64,000 bases of DNA from Isoetes taiwanensis (GCA_021234155.1 JAJEKV010000041.1:8070917-8134916); one strand, 5' to 3'; counted from the first letter of the stretch, positions 21,601 through 29,917 are shown. The notes: generated by a model from the sequence alone, not told the origin. Translations and numbers: made by a program.

Positions 21601-24600
21601 TGTATGGATCAGGTGACTGAGGTACAGACTGTACAGGATCAGATGCCAGGATCAGATGCCACTGATGGTGAAAAATCAGAAAGAGGAATAACAATATTCG
21701 AAGGAACCCAATGATACCCAATGATTTTGTAGGAGCCCTGTTGGAAACATAGGCTGCAGTTAAAACAGCTTCTGCCCAAAACTGTGGAGGTAACTGTTTT
21801 GTGGAGGTAACTGTTTGTGCTTCAACATACTTCGGGCTAAATCCATGAGTGTTCTATTCTTACGTTCTGCAACACCATTCTGAGGATGAGCATAGGGAAC
21901 AATGAGTTCCCTATGAATACCTTTGGATTTGAGATAATCATCAAATTCTTGAGAAAGATACTCTCGTGCATTATCTGTCCTTATCTTCTTAATAGGGGTG
22001 GAAAATTCATTCTCCACCAAATGACAAATGACTGAAAGTTAAGAATTGAGAGAAAGCTTGAGACTTAAACTTAATAGGATACACCCATGTGTACCTACTA
22101 AAGTCATCAACAAAAACCATGAAATACCTGTTTCCTCCATATGATTCAGTAGGAAGATAACACATATCTGAATGTATAAGTTCCAAAGGTGTTTGAGCAC
22201 GAAATTCTGCTTGAGAAGAATAAGGAGCTTGGACTTGCTTGCCAAGTCTGCAAGCATGACAATCAAGAACTTGAGCTTTAAGTATAGGTAAGCCTTTAAC
22301 CATTTGATGTTTAGATGCTGTTACCAAAGCAGAATGAGCAACATGTCCATACCGTGCATGCCAAAGTAAATCTGAAGATTGAGGAACTGCTGCAGAGAGT
22401 GAAGACTGGGTATCAGCTACTTTTGATGAAGAGGAAGACCCTTTGTGAAGAACATATAACCCTTCATTATTGAGATAACCTTTGGCAATAGGCTCAAGGC
22501 TTTGAAGATCTACAAAATCCAGTGGATTTTTGTGCAGAATATGAACTAATCCTCCTGTGAATAAGACTGAATAGCCCATCTTCCTATCAAATTCACTTAT
22601 ACTTAAGAGATTCACAAACAATCCAGGAACGAGAATGACATCTTTAAGTTTGAGAGTAAGGCAATTTTCAGTTTGAAAATGTACACTGCCTTTTCCTTTG
22701 GATTTTGCTAAATTACCATCAGCCATTCGAACTATGGTAGTATCATGAGGTGTTAAAGTATCAAACATTTGAGACTTCCCTGCAAAATGTTTTGTAGCAG
22801 CAGAATCAAGTAACCAAGTATCTTCATCAAGACTCTCAGCTGCAACATTGAGAAAACCAAGCTCAAAATCCCCAACAGAAATATGAGATACATTTGCACT
22901 TGTTTCTTGCTTGGGAGAAATTGCCACAGATTCTGACTTAACTGATTTGATAGCACGATCTTTTGAATACTGAGCAAATTCCCTCTGTAATTTCCTACAA
23001 TCACGTTTGATGTGTCCTTTCTTTCCACAAAACCAACAAGCATAAGGTTCACGAGAGGATGGAACCGAATCAGAGGAGGATTTAGGCACTACTTCTTTAG
23101 AGGAATTAATGGAAGAGGAAGAAGAAACAGTATCAGAAGAAGACTTAGCTGAATAATGCGCATGTTCATATTGATCTCTTCTTTTTCTACTTGATTCTGC
23201 ATCCAGCAATTTTTGTTGGAGTTGAGTGAAGGTAATCTTGATCTTGACTTTCATGTGATAATGATCAACAATATGCTGATACTCTTTAGACAATCCTTTC
23301 ACAACATACATAATGAAAGTAATCTCGGTCATGCTCCCTCCTGCTCCAAAAAACTTCTCTCTCAAGGCCTTGCATTGTTGCAAATAATCTGCCATATTCT
23401 TACACTCCTCCAGCCTAAGATTGTCCAGCTTACTCTGGAACATGATTCTCTGTCCTTCACTTGTTGTACACATGTGTTGTGAAGAAATTCAAAAGCTTCT
23501 TTAAAAATTTTAAATCCTCTAATATCCCTCTGAAAATCAGCACAGATACAAGTCTTGAGATGATTTAGAGCATACATATCTTTCTTTTGATCTTCTGCAT
23601 TGGCAGGATTCCATGTGGAAAGGAAAACATCTCCCAAATCTCTCAGATTCAGATTTGTTTCAAAAGCATCCCTCCAGGTGAAATAATTCTCTGCATCCAA
23701 TACTGGATGAGTGAAATACTTCCAAGGATCAGCATGAGAAGCCATTTGACTGTGAAAACTGTAATGTAGATCACAAAGATCGAGAAAACTTGATAAAAGA
23801 GACCAATCTTTCAAAGAAAGTATCAGTAGTGAAGAAAAGATTCACCAAAATGAATAGGATTTCAACTATACTGATCAAAACTGGCCTGAGCGGCGAGAAA
23901 ATTACAGGGAAAGATTAATTTTCGATCAAGAATTTCACAATTCTGAGGCAGAACCACCTCTACTCACCAAGCTTGCAAAAACCACAAGAAAGCCACCCTG
24001 ATCCACCCGATCTTGATAAGAGTAGACTCTCTGGAAAATCTGCTCAAATCCGCTCCAGTTTACAGACTAAATTCGGAAAAAATTCCAAATCTAGAACAAA
24101 TTTGACGTCAATTTTGACGTTCTTCAATTGCACTGCCTCCCTTTTTCAAATCCGGCTCTGATACCATGAAAGACTTAAGGATTTTCAATGTATTGAAAAT
24201 AGAGACAAGATACAAATGACAAGCTTCACTTCGACTCACAACTGGATAAACTAACTACTAGCGTGACTATGGCTTATAAAGGCTTGCCATGTCAGCAACA
24301 AGCATGCTCTATGCCACATCAGCAAGCATGACTATGGCTCATGATTGATATGCCATGTCAGCAACAAGCATGCGTGCCTAGTCATCATGACACGTAGAAT
24401 ACAATATTCTAACAATGGCTATATAAGCCACATATTACAATGTCATTTTTTACCTTTGTTTTTCGTAATAGAGTCATCCATTTAGCGCTCTTCTATTTCT
24501 TTCCAACATGTTTATGGTACCATAGCCGGTTTTTGGTTCAGGATAGAGAGAGAGGGTTCATTCTTCACAATTTTTTCCTTCTTTGCAATTAGAATCAGGA

Positions 24601-27220
24601 GCGCATTTTGCCTGGCTCTTTGTTTAGCCGATTCTTGGCAGATTTAGACGAGTTTAGCTGGTTCATTATGAAATTGCTGAAGACAATGATGGACAGCCAA
24701 AATTCAAGAATCAGAGGTTAGATCTTTCAGATCTAGATTCGGATCTTCCTGATTCTTTGCAAGAATGTCGGGTTTCTATGGAGCACAGATTGGTGCAAGA
24801 TTGATTGATCTTTGGAGTTCTTGAGTGATTCTTGGAGGATTTGAGTGTCTTGAAGAAGTGTTTTTGTCAAACAGACCATAGTAGGGGTTGGTTGATCCTT
24901 GGAAAGTTCGCACCAATCTTTTGCTGGATGGAACAAACTGCCTCAAAAGAGGAAGATTGATAAGTCTTCAGATATCTTTACTTGTGCTGTACACAAACCC
25001 TATGGAGAACACTAGCTACAAATCCTCCCTTGGAGTTCTTGAGTGATTCTTGGAGGATTTGAATGTTTTGAAGAAGTCTTTTGGTCAAACAGATCATGGT
25101 AGGGGTTGGTTGATCCTTGGAAACTGCATCAATCTTTTGTTGGATGGATGGACTAATAAATAAATTAATAAGTCATGCCCCTTTGGACCTCAAGGGTCAT
25201 GGAGCAACAACAAAATATATTAATGCTATTATAGCTTAACTAAAAGGTTTCTGTGTATGTCTATCTCGTTAATGTAACGACCTAGGACCTTTGGTTCCAT
25301 AGAGAACAATGCTTGTAAATTATTACAGCATACATGATATCTCTCACATCTCTCACGAATATTTTCAAAAGCAGGACAATATAATAAAATAAGAATTCCA
25401 TCTTCAACCTGCAGCATATCACAAAGAAAACACAATCTCTCTTCTCTTGGAATCTTGGCCCACCTCCCTGTCTCGATGCACAATCTGTGTGACGTCGACG
25501 TAATGCAATGCTTATGAATCAAGGCATTTTGGATTTGGTGTCTAGATATCGAGATCAGCATGTTATTAAATAACACAGATCAAGAATAGATGAAGAAGTT
25601 AGGTTACAGAGAATAGATGAAGAAGTTAGGTTACAGACATAGGCTTACGACATTTTAGTCTAGAAGTCGAGATTTGGCAGCATCATACACTCATACAGCT
25701 CACTCAAAGCAAGGGTATATTTATGATTTGTTTGCTAGTTTTTTTTTTTACATGAGATGGCAAGTCGGATGTCACACCCTATGAGCAAGGTATGAAGTTT
25801 GTCTTGGATTCAGATGGAGAATCCTGTGCTGCCACGCTCTCTAGGCATCTACAGTTGGTTGGTTCACTAATGTATCTCACCATTACAATTCCAGACATCA
25901 CATTTGATGTTGATCAACGAAGCAGATTCAGACAAAGTCCAAAACAATTACATTGGCGAGCAGCCAAACGGATATTATCATATCTCTAATGGTATTATGT
26001 CAGAAAGCTTGGTTTATAAGCAGCAAGGTCATGCCACAACACCTTTTTCATACAGATGCTGATCCTGCAGGCAATGCTCCTGATTTAGAAAGTTAACTAC
26101 ATAGCTATGTTTCTTTCTTTCGTACAAGTTTTAGTTACTTGAGTCTCAACAAAGCAAACCACTATCAGCCTTAATCCTACAGAAGCAGAGCTCAAAGCTC
26201 TTCACAAGAATTTCCCTGGTTACTGCATTTATTTCAGGCAGCAACCTATTAAGTCAGCACAGGTTCTATTGACTTAGTTAAATACTATAAGTATCGCTCA
26301 GATTGCTAGCATATCGATTTGAAGATTTGTTTTGTTGGGAGCAGTTGCAGTTGTCTGTCTTAAATCTTCAACATTGTGAAACAGAGCAACGACTTGCTGA
26401 TGGTATGATCAAAAGCACTAAGTTTAGGGAGATGAAGGTTCTACTGGGAATTCTAATATTCAAAAGCTGATATTTTCTCCCATGCATTATAAGTTTTTTT
26501 CTTTTTTTCTAGAGGGTTCAGTTTCAGCAGGCGTCCTCAATAACATATGATTGACCCAGATGCATCCTCATGGTGCCACGTCATCAATGATGACGATACT
26601 TTAATACTTACAATGTAATGTTTTACCTTTGTTCTTCATGAATACAGTGCTCCACTCTCCGATTTCTTTCCAAGTTTTCCCCGTATTTCATGGCCATGTA
26701 TTGTTCTTATGTAGTCGTCATGAATGAGAATGTATGAAAAGTCATTGTTCTCATACATGATTTATTATAAATCTAGCCAGATCAATTTTCATTGCGTAAA
26801 CTTGACAGTAACCAGTTTTCATTGCATAGAATCTGCCAAGAGCTTGCATTGTCTACTGATACATATATCGTGGTAGGGTTTAAAACCCATTCGTATGTGC
26901 CAAAGATCGATAGATTTCACAATGGATTTTAAATATTGCCTTTTCTTTTATTATTATTTTTTGTTTCAGTTGGTAATATTCTATTACTCTAGTTTTGACA
27001 GGAGTTATATGTCTTCTGAATATTCGTTTCCTGATCTTTACAGGGAGCTTAATTATTGCATTGCTAAGTTTTGCAATTGTCTCCATTTCAGATATTCGTA
27101 TCATATATTGATGAAGGGGCGTCAATTGAGGAGCGGAAGTCAATGCTTACTGACTACGGCTTCATATGTAGATGTGAAAAGTGTACACTTGAGTGTTCAA
27201 CTTCGTCATCTTTTATATAG
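6678..27220 (+). CDS. ATXR2: ATXR2-like SET-domain histone lysine methyltransferase, 3' exons
   Basis: Five exons join in frame: 6678-6747 (IVVPSPIKDYFQFLDRLELAYE), 6829-6898 (ending GEYEFCCR), 12127-12203 (GTGFFAIQSCFNHSCDPNAE), 18262-18318 (DKDGKAVILSTQKIKKGHQ) and 27092-27220 (FVSYIDEGASIEERKS through CRCEKC, stop 27218). NHSCDPN is the SET-domain S-adenosylmethionine/active-site motif, SYIDE the next conserved SET strand, and CRCEKC the zinc-binding post-SET cysteines. Order and spacing match plant ATXR2 (SMYD-like, SDG36), which methylates histone H3 in the nucleus. All splice sites are AG/GT with matching phases and there are no stops, so the gene may be active. The first visible exon begins mid-codon; N-terminal MYND-type exons are not seen and probably lie left of the window. 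Introns 2-4 (5.2, 6.1 and 8.8 kb) are filled with Copia elements. Confidence 0.82.
6899..7640 (+). other. Start of intron 2, no feature seen
   Basis: AT-rich intron sequence of the SET gene between its second exon and the first Copia fragment. No open frame with recognisable content and no repeat was found. Confidence 0.5.
7640..8335 (-). pseudogene. Antisense Copia remnant (RNase H and gag pieces)
   Basis: On the - strand several Copia fragments follow each other. Near 8190-8335 is gag (NLKL-DCANMRNYLQQLKTL, QDYKSIKKQYQYQTE). Near 7960-8110 is the start of RNase H (RPDIVYIIGFLSRFM, RAAKKVLQYLKDTVKEGLHY). Near 7690-7730 is the end of RNase H (STKDQSADGFTKPL). Between them, at about 7790-7867, a piece in the opposite orientation reads HLQIKHLDIKLCFIREPLEN on the + strand, so part of the element has been inverted. 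It is of the same lineage as Copia D and E. Non-functional. Confidence 0.75.
8384..9146 (+). pseudogene. Copia C gag
   Basis: Gag begins after the deletion that removed its start. The clearest open stretch, 8549-8905, reads DHTRKQFLRNQLNSLKL, VSDFIAKITEIAAQLDSIG and DELELLNAIYQGAPDWEN, a standard Copia capsid layout. An Arg/Gly-rich nucleic-acid-binding segment follows (RRSRG, RGEPQRGRGHER). A degraded zinc knuckle appears at about 9063-9105 (YYCCDEVGHVMNDYP), in which the final Cys has become Tyr. Stops at 8551 and 8906 break the frame. Confidence 0.8.
9158..10290 (+). pseudogene. Copia C protease and integrase
   Basis: 9158-9658 carries the aspartic protease, in which LDSSCSTHVTG holds the catalytic Asp (the usual DSG has become DSS), followed by VKLVPGLKRNLFSV. 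The GAG-pre-integrase domain starts at about 9685 (IWHKRYGYISYGSL). Integrase follows at 9848-10102 (LELVHADLCGYMPT, VDDYSRRMWVYFLKTK) and about 10104-10290 (FCEDNGIRQLTNN, KGVVERRNRAICEMAN, HHFWVEAILTAVYLLNR). Part of the core between NGI and KGVVERRN, including PHTPQQNG, is deleted and stops are present, so it is inactive. Confidence 0.85.
10291..11400 (+). pseudogene. Copia C RT and RNase H, internally deleted
   Basis: The integrase runs directly into RT (DGKNTWELVPRPKDRNVIG, CKWVYKLKYNADGTVERHK, ARLVAKSFAQ), so the integrase C-terminus and linker are missing. A second deletion removes most of the RT palm: MKTVRLAISL is followed immediately by VDDLLSQ, losing the first catalytic Asp region. 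After a stop at 10537 the frame continues with NLGELHYYLAIEVQKTANGI and then RNase H: TRPDISFAIG, TDSDVAGC, STAEAEYKG and ESVWIQKFMEEIG, split over several frames up to about 11348. Confidence 0.85.
11412..11650 (+). repeat. Copia C 3' LTR
   Basis: 239 bases from TGTTAGTTAG to CTCAACA, directly after the polypurine tract. It shares TATGTTGGACATGTTAAGTCATA, the CATGGCACATTTTGTATTAG core and GAGGACGTGGCA with the LTRs of Copia B. Within it ATGTATAATGTTATAT and GTTGGACATGT are repeated in tandem (about 11421-11481). Confidence 0.9.
11656..12126 (+). other. 3' end of intron 2, no feature seen
   Basis: Ordinary intron sequence between Copia C and the third visible exon of the SET gene. It ends in a normal acceptor (TATTACAG). 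No coding or repeat signal beyond that. Confidence 0.5.
12345..12844 (+). pseudogene. Copia H RNase H end plus split LTR
   Basis: Sense Copia fragment in intron 3. It reads FNWMSKQQSAIFLSTSKAE and QEALWLQKFLEGF, then after a frameshift DNQSVIQLVFIPVFHARIKH and QNQLAGMFTKPLASG, the end of RNase H. A purine tract TTTAAGGGAGAG (12794-12805) precedes an LTR starting TGTTGGAATAACATTG at 12806. That LTR is cut at 12844 by insertion of Copia D and resumes at 17849 with GTTGTAATGTCACATGG; its far end is not clear but is probably near 18020. The left part of the element is missing. Confidence 0.8.
12845..13022 (-). repeat. Copia D 3' LTR
   Basis: 178 bp, TGTTAGACTC to AAGCTTTCA on the - strand. It holds TATATAAG as a TATA box (near 12937-12944), a palindromic TGACGTCA at 12987-12994 and two TGACGTGGC motifs, all typical binding sites of plant bZIP factors. 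Confidence 0.95.
13017..15323 (-). pseudogene. Copia D pol: integrase C-terminus, RT and RNase H (768 codons open)
   Basis: A single open frame of 768 codons. Residues 1-90 are the integrase C-terminal region (KTPFEALYGVKPDVSHFRVF). Residues 110-210 are a Ser/Pro-rich linker. Residues 277-520 are RT, with WELVPRP, ARLVAKGFTQQEGFDYNEVF, the first catalytic Asp in YQFDFKSAFLNG (355) and YVDDMVLTG at 441-449. Residues 600-735 are RNase H, with ADSDHAT (D605), STTEAELKA (E647) and YCDNEGA (D682), ending DQAADGFTKPL. RT and RNase H catalytic residues all look intact. The stop overlaps the 3' LTR end. Upstream parts of the polyprotein are in other frames, so the whole polyprotein is broken although this half could fold. 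Confidence 0.93.
15324..17316 (-). pseudogene. Copia D gag, protease and integrase core
   Basis: Gag starts at the ATG at 17316 (MAAMHSWKFVAVNLL, GDNYYPWKDNLEINL). A frameshift at about 17070-17100 separates it from the long open frame 17056-15683: MNSLRLQDCSNMKDYIEQL, LKEKLFGAGG, the CCHC knuckle CWHCGKKGHYRKDC, protease DAWLVDSGATKHLAGK with intact DSGA, pre-integrase LWHDRYAHISVGALG, and integrase start IHADICYMPIESLGGSRYF followed by a stop at 15683. The core continues to 15324 through the stop (VDDFSRYTWVY) with a further frameshift at about 15455, where the QNG-ERKNRT region leaves the frame. There are three lesions in an element with near-identical LTRs. Confidence 0.92.
17675..17843 (-). 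repeat. Copia D 5' LTR
   Basis: 169 bp, matching the other LTR except for a short deletion that fuses GCCACGT to TACGTCATC and destroys the TGACGTCA palindrome. The primer binding site lies directly beside it at 17663-17674. This copy is the one that would drive element transcription. Confidence 0.95.
18024..18240 (+). repeat. Dispersed repeat copy in intron 3 (family of 1131-2266)
   Basis: TTATATTGGGGATATGCCTTGCGCCAGTGGTA through TACTTGGGGTGATATTCTGT matches 1370-1580 and 1945-2150 closely. It lies about 20 bases upstream of the SET-gene exon starting at 18262. TGCGCCAGTGGTA resembles a tRNA A box and AGTTTTGACATAGG a weak B box, so a SINE origin is possible but unproven. Confidence 0.75.
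18319..19507 (+). other. First part of intron 4, no gene seen
   Basis: Intron sequence without recognised coding content. It holds a 27-bp unit repeated twice at 18891-18944 (AACCCAGAAAAAGCTCAAGG then AACCCAGAAATAGCTCAAGG). Confidence 0.5.
19589..19836 (-). repeat. Copia E 3' LTR
   Basis: 248 bp, TGTTAGAATATTG to AAGTCTTTCA on the - strand, with a TTTATAAGCC TATA region and repeated GCCATGTCAGCAACAAGCATGC blocks. It matches the LTR at 24168-24414 almost base for base. Confidence 0.95.
19890..21065 (-). pseudogene. Copia E RT C-terminal half and RNase H
   Basis: 391 open codons starting in RT just after the first catalytic motif: YMQQPPGF-like start, KKSLYGLKQAPRCWHLKIN, LLYVDDTIITGDAEH (catalytic DD) and LGLMHYCLGLEVWQ. 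RNase H follows with LFTDSDMASTD, STTEAELKAFCMTVQEMLWL, VHCDNSGALYHIKD and HDQAADGFTKPLAGK. RNase H residues look intact. The frame is disconnected from upstream RT by the lesion near 21080. Confidence 0.93.
21066..22020 (-). pseudogene. Copia E integrase core to RT N-terminal half
   Basis: 22020-21760 gives the integrase core: STPIKKIRTDNAREYLSQEF (second Asp), GIHRELIVPYAHPQNGVAER and NRTLMDLARSML. The integrase C-terminal domain is largely deleted around 21720-21780, where a short duplication of GTGGAGGTAACTGTTT is visible. 21721-21092 carries the linker and RT start: LRRSQRIANLPPVHYSCNYA, WELVPKPLNQNIIGAKWVF, ARLVAKGYTQQEGFDFNEVF and GWPLYQLDS then stop. The codons between YQLD and FLNGDLQEE, corresponding to VKSA in relatives, are missing with a frameshift, so the first RT catalytic motif is destroyed. 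Confidence 0.9.
22007..23814 (-). pseudogene. Copia E gag, protease and integrase N-terminus
   Basis: Gag starts in the frame opening at 23814, with the likely initiator at MASHADPWKYFTHPVLD about 23 codons in; it reads AENYFTWRDAFETNLNLRDL and frameshifts at about 23460 into the 488-codon frame ending at 22007. That frame carries LRLEECKNMADYLQQCKAL, CCHC knuckle CWFCGKKGHIKRDC, protease TWLLDSAATKHFAGK (DSG replaced by DSA), LVPGLFVNLLSISEF, pre-integrase LLWHARYGHVAHSALV, CHACRLGKQVQAPYSSQAE and integrase start HSDMCYLPTESYGG followed by VDDFSRYTWVYPI. The break at the end of the frame separates it from the rest of the core. Confidence 0.92.
24168..24414 (-). repeat. Copia E 5' LTR
   Basis: 247 bp. 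The primer binding site abuts it at 24155-24167, which fixes the direction of the element as - strand. It differs from its partner at AGAGACAAG versus AGAGAGAAG and GGCTCATG versus GGATCATG. Confidence 0.95.
24814..25152 (+). repeat. Direct repeat in Copia F leader
   Basis: GGAGTTCTTGAGTGATTCTTGGAGGATTTG with following sequence (GGTTGGTTGATCCTTGGAAA, CAATCTTTTG-TGGATGGA) occurs at about 24814-24930 and again at about 25036-25152, offset about 222 bases with some divergence. Confidence 0.85.
25180..25590 (-). pseudogene. Truncated LINE reverse-transcriptase C-terminus
   Basis: The - strand frame 25576-25229 (115 codons) has the layout found after the RT domain of LINE-type non-LTR elements: ALIHKHCITSTSHRLCIETG, RWAKIPREERLCFLC, then VEDGILILLYCPAFENIRER. 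The two Cys residues in LCFLC and the later YCPAFENIRER form the CCHC-like zinc motif of these proteins; the usual His before the last Cys is not visible. Everything upstream (endonuclease, RT) is absent, as expected of 5' truncation. It is embedded in Copia F. Confidence 0.7.
25780..26470 (+). pseudogene. Copia F RNase H remnant
   Basis: Sense Copia fragment: GSLMYLTITIPDITFDVDQ, SPKQLHWRAAKRILSYL then stop, then in other frames NPTEAELKAL and a degraded QRLADGMIKS tail near 26390. It is the end of pol of Copia F and directly precedes its 3' LTR. Confidence 0.8.
26673..27091 (+). other. 3' end of intron 4, no feature seen
   Basis: AT-rich intron sequence leading to the acceptor TTTCAG at 27086-27091. 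TTTTCATTGCRTA occurs twice (near 26787 and 26817). Confidence 0.45.
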
Positions 27221-29917
27221 CGTAAGAAAGTTTTGACTTTTTAACGTATGCTGCTATAATAAACTTTCTTCGTGGGCTAATTGACATGCCACGAATGTTA
27301 ATTGGCCTCGATAGTGGCAATTAGACTGAAAATCATCGTTTAGCTAAGCGCATCATTGTCCTTAGTAATGTTGCTCTACGAGTTATCTCAACTAATGTTC
27401 TAAGTTTGAGTTAGAAAAATGTCAAAGCAGCTTGCAAATGTGAAGTTGAAATTGTATCTTGGATTGATTAGCCTTGGTCGAAGTAATTATTTATATCATG
27501 ACAAAATCTGCACCATTGGAGCCCATGATGTTTCCAAGGTCAATGTTCCAGGCAGTAAAGTCAATAAACAAAATAAGATAGGTGACACGGACACTAAAAT
27601 GGTCTATGATCAAAAGAAGGGATCCTCAAAGGAGGTACCCTTGTCCCATTCACTATAGACCAACACCTTGTAACATCAATGAAATTGAAGAATAACACAA
27701 AAAATTGTTTTGGCATATCATATCCCACTTGAGGAATGTCTATTTTTATTATTTAAATAAATGAACTTAACCTACTCTACTAGTTCTAAAACTTTGTTAC
27801 CTCCTCTTCTGGATTGTGTAGTCAGATTTGAAAAGGCAATCACTTAAAAAAAGGTGAAGCAAGCTTATCAATGCAGAAAACTAAAGGGTAAAAGACCAGC
27901 TCTCTCAAAGCAGGTTGCTTCAAATATGAGCGATTGTTCAAGTTGCGAAAATCTATGTGGGACATTTTTATTGAAGCGAGTAAAGAGAGGAAACAAGCTC
28001 GAGAAAGATCTCTTTGATTTGGGCGGACAAGGTACATCTTTAAACAAATGAAGCAAGTGCGTCCAAAAGCTCCTAAAATAAACCCTTGAGATATTTCTAG
28101 TATAAGATAAAAAGTACGCTTCCCTACATGCATTAGAAACCCTAGGGCAAGACATAGCACAATGTCTTCTAATTAAAAGATCCAAATTTAGGAAAAACCT
28201 TTGCCTTCCCCACCGATTGATTATTGAAAAACTTATGGCAAAATCACATACCACCATACTAGGAGAACAAGGGCAAACCCTAAGCAAGGTTGTGATGTTT
28301 TTTGAATATGCTTTGAACATACTTAATGAATGGCATAAATTAGTGTGGAGGAAAGAATAAGAGGAGAATATGCTAATTGGATGGCCAAGGATAGTAGCAA
28401 GCAGTTTGGGCAAAGTCCGAGGAACACTATAAACCAACTGGTTGAAATTGCAAAATTTTTAGTTGGATTAATGTAATGTACGAATTTTTTCGGCAAGTTT
28501 CCTTAAGGTTTTCTATTATTTCCTTAAGGTTTTCTATTAAGATAATAGAAAGTTCTAGCTCTAAACATAAAATATCCTACTGGTCAAAATAACCATAGGA
28601 AATTTTCAGATGGGACCTAAAAAATTTTCCATAGGAAATTTTCAGATGGGACCTAAAAAGTTTTCCAAACACTGGTAGCAAGATGTTAGCAGAATAAAAA
28701 GATGTCAGAATATTGTGAAGACATATAACTGAATATTCGTTTCTGAATATTCGTTTCCGGACTCGTGCAAATATATTGTAAAGAGCTCGTGCAAATAGCT
28801 TGTAAAGTGCCAGTTTGCTTGAAATCAGAACTGTCGGCTTGAACCAGGCAGGAATCGATATGGCAGAAAATGTCAAAACCAGGGATAGGTGTGTTTGTTC
28901 ATTGATTTTTTGGTGCAACTGGATCACCGGATTTGCATCTTCCAGCTGAACTACGGTTCTGCTGAAATGCCAAAAAGAGGTCAAAACTTTTTTTATTTCG
29001 TAGCCTGCTTGCTCGGGCACCTGTGCATCGTGCCTTCAGCTTCTTAGATGAGAGCTATGACTTTCCCTTATACATAAGGTGCCATTGCCATAGCAAAGTA
29101 TTTCAGGCAACATGAAAAACTGCCTCACGTTTCTTCAAAACGCATCGTGGATGTTTGGAGGGAAAAAAAATGGACGGCATTAAATACAGCTTTGTCCGGT
29201 CAGTTTTGGTTGCACCAGGGTTGTGGTTGTGGCACCATCATATCCGGCATTATTTGCTTCTGTATACCGCTAAAGCATTATTTGCTTTTTGGGCCTGTCT
29301 CTTCATGTTCGTATTTATCGTCCAGGTCAGAGCCTCTGTTGAATTCGCCTCTAGCATCTCGGCTTGCGAGTTTAGAGCAAACATCTCCATTAGTTTTGTT
29401 GCAGAAGAGGGCCATCCCATAGATTCCGAGGATATGATGCAATTCATTTATTGCATGCAAAAAAATAGATCTCGGCAGAAAGAACAAAGTACGAAAAAGC
29501 TGAGTACTAGCAAGGAATCGTGCCACAAGTTAGAGATAGAGAGGAAAATTCTAAGGTTAGGAACATTGCCATATTCAAATGCATGCTTGAAAATCTAGGC
29601 AGTTCTTTTGTTCTTTGGCTTTGTTTTCTCTCAAGCTGGTATTGCTACATGTGAGATTTCAGAACTCTTTTGTTTATATATGTTTGGCAACTAATATGAC
29701 CTGCAAGGATGGCCATAAATCTACTCTGGAATGTGGTAAATCCGGACATATGTCTGGGTTAACCACTGCTGCTGAGTTTCAAGCACAAAAAACAAGGGTT
29801 TCTGCATGTTTTTCACTGATCTTGCTTGATCGGCGCTCAAATCCCTTGTTCTCTTGAATGAATGAGGTTTTTAGGGGCTGACAAGGCGATTCTATTGGTG
29901 TTTGAACTGGATTAAAC
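27221..29917. other. Downstream region with no recognised gene
   Basis: 2.7 kb after the SET-gene stop. Several short open stretches exist (27419-27658, 27854-28051, and a 147-codon one at 29155-29598 with one hydrophobic stretch), but none has a recognisable family, good start context or duplicated copy to support it. The 27.8-28.4 kb part reads in one strand as a mildly continuous coding-like stretch (LIIEKLMAKSHTTILGEQG, NILNEWHKLVW) and could be an old gene or element fragment. Polyadenylation of the SET gene should occur in the first few hundred bases. Confidence 0.4.
28499..28800. repeat. Cluster of small tandem duplications
   Basis: TTCCTTAAGGTTTTCTATTA is doubled at about 28499-28540. 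CCATAGGAAATTTTCAGATGG with GACCTAAAAARTTTT is doubled at about 28593-28664. GAATATTCGTTTC is doubled near 28732-28757, and CTCGTGCAAATA-TTGTAAAG near 28763-28805. Confidence 0.8.

Larger units (their letters stand above)
19589..24414 (-). mobile_element. Copia E: 4.8-kb near-complete Ty1/Copia element, TSD ATGGC
   Basis: On the - strand: 5' LTR 24414-24168, primer binding site TGGTATCAGAGCC at 24167-24155, gag-protease-integrase, RT-RNase H, purine tract TCAGGGGGGA at 19846-19837, 3' LTR 19836-19589. ATGGC is duplicated at 19584-19588 and 24415-24419. The two LTRs (248 and 247 bp) differ at only a few positions, so the insertion is young. It is antisense to the SET gene in intron 4, nested in the 5' LTR of Copia F, and a sister family of Copia D: same gag and RT wording, different LTR. 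Confidence 0.96.
19508..26672 (+). mobile_element. Copia F: old degraded Copia element hosting Copia E and a LINE piece
   Basis: The 5' LTR starts TGTTAGAGTTAG at 19508, is split at 19588 by Copia E, resumes at 24420 and ends CCAACA at 24508. It is followed by a degenerate primer site (TGGTACCATAGCCGG). The diverged 3' LTR is at about 26515-26672; both share ATAACATATGA-GACCCAGATG, GTGCCACGT-ATCAAT and ATTTCTTTCCAA. Between them lie a leader with a duplicated segment, an inserted LINE fragment and a broken RNase H. It lies in intron 4, sense to the SET gene. LTR divergence and coding decay mark it as the oldest layer here. Confidence 0.78.

Noticed and set aside
27854-28440. An endogenous pararetrovirus or retrotransposon gag
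   Set aside because: Some Lys-rich and helical pieces are visible, but no zinc knuckle, protease or RT lies nearby.
29155-29598. 147-codon open frame with a hydrophobic stretch as a membrane protein gene
   Set aside because: No family resemblance, open in several overlapping frames on both strands, and no supporting copy or context.
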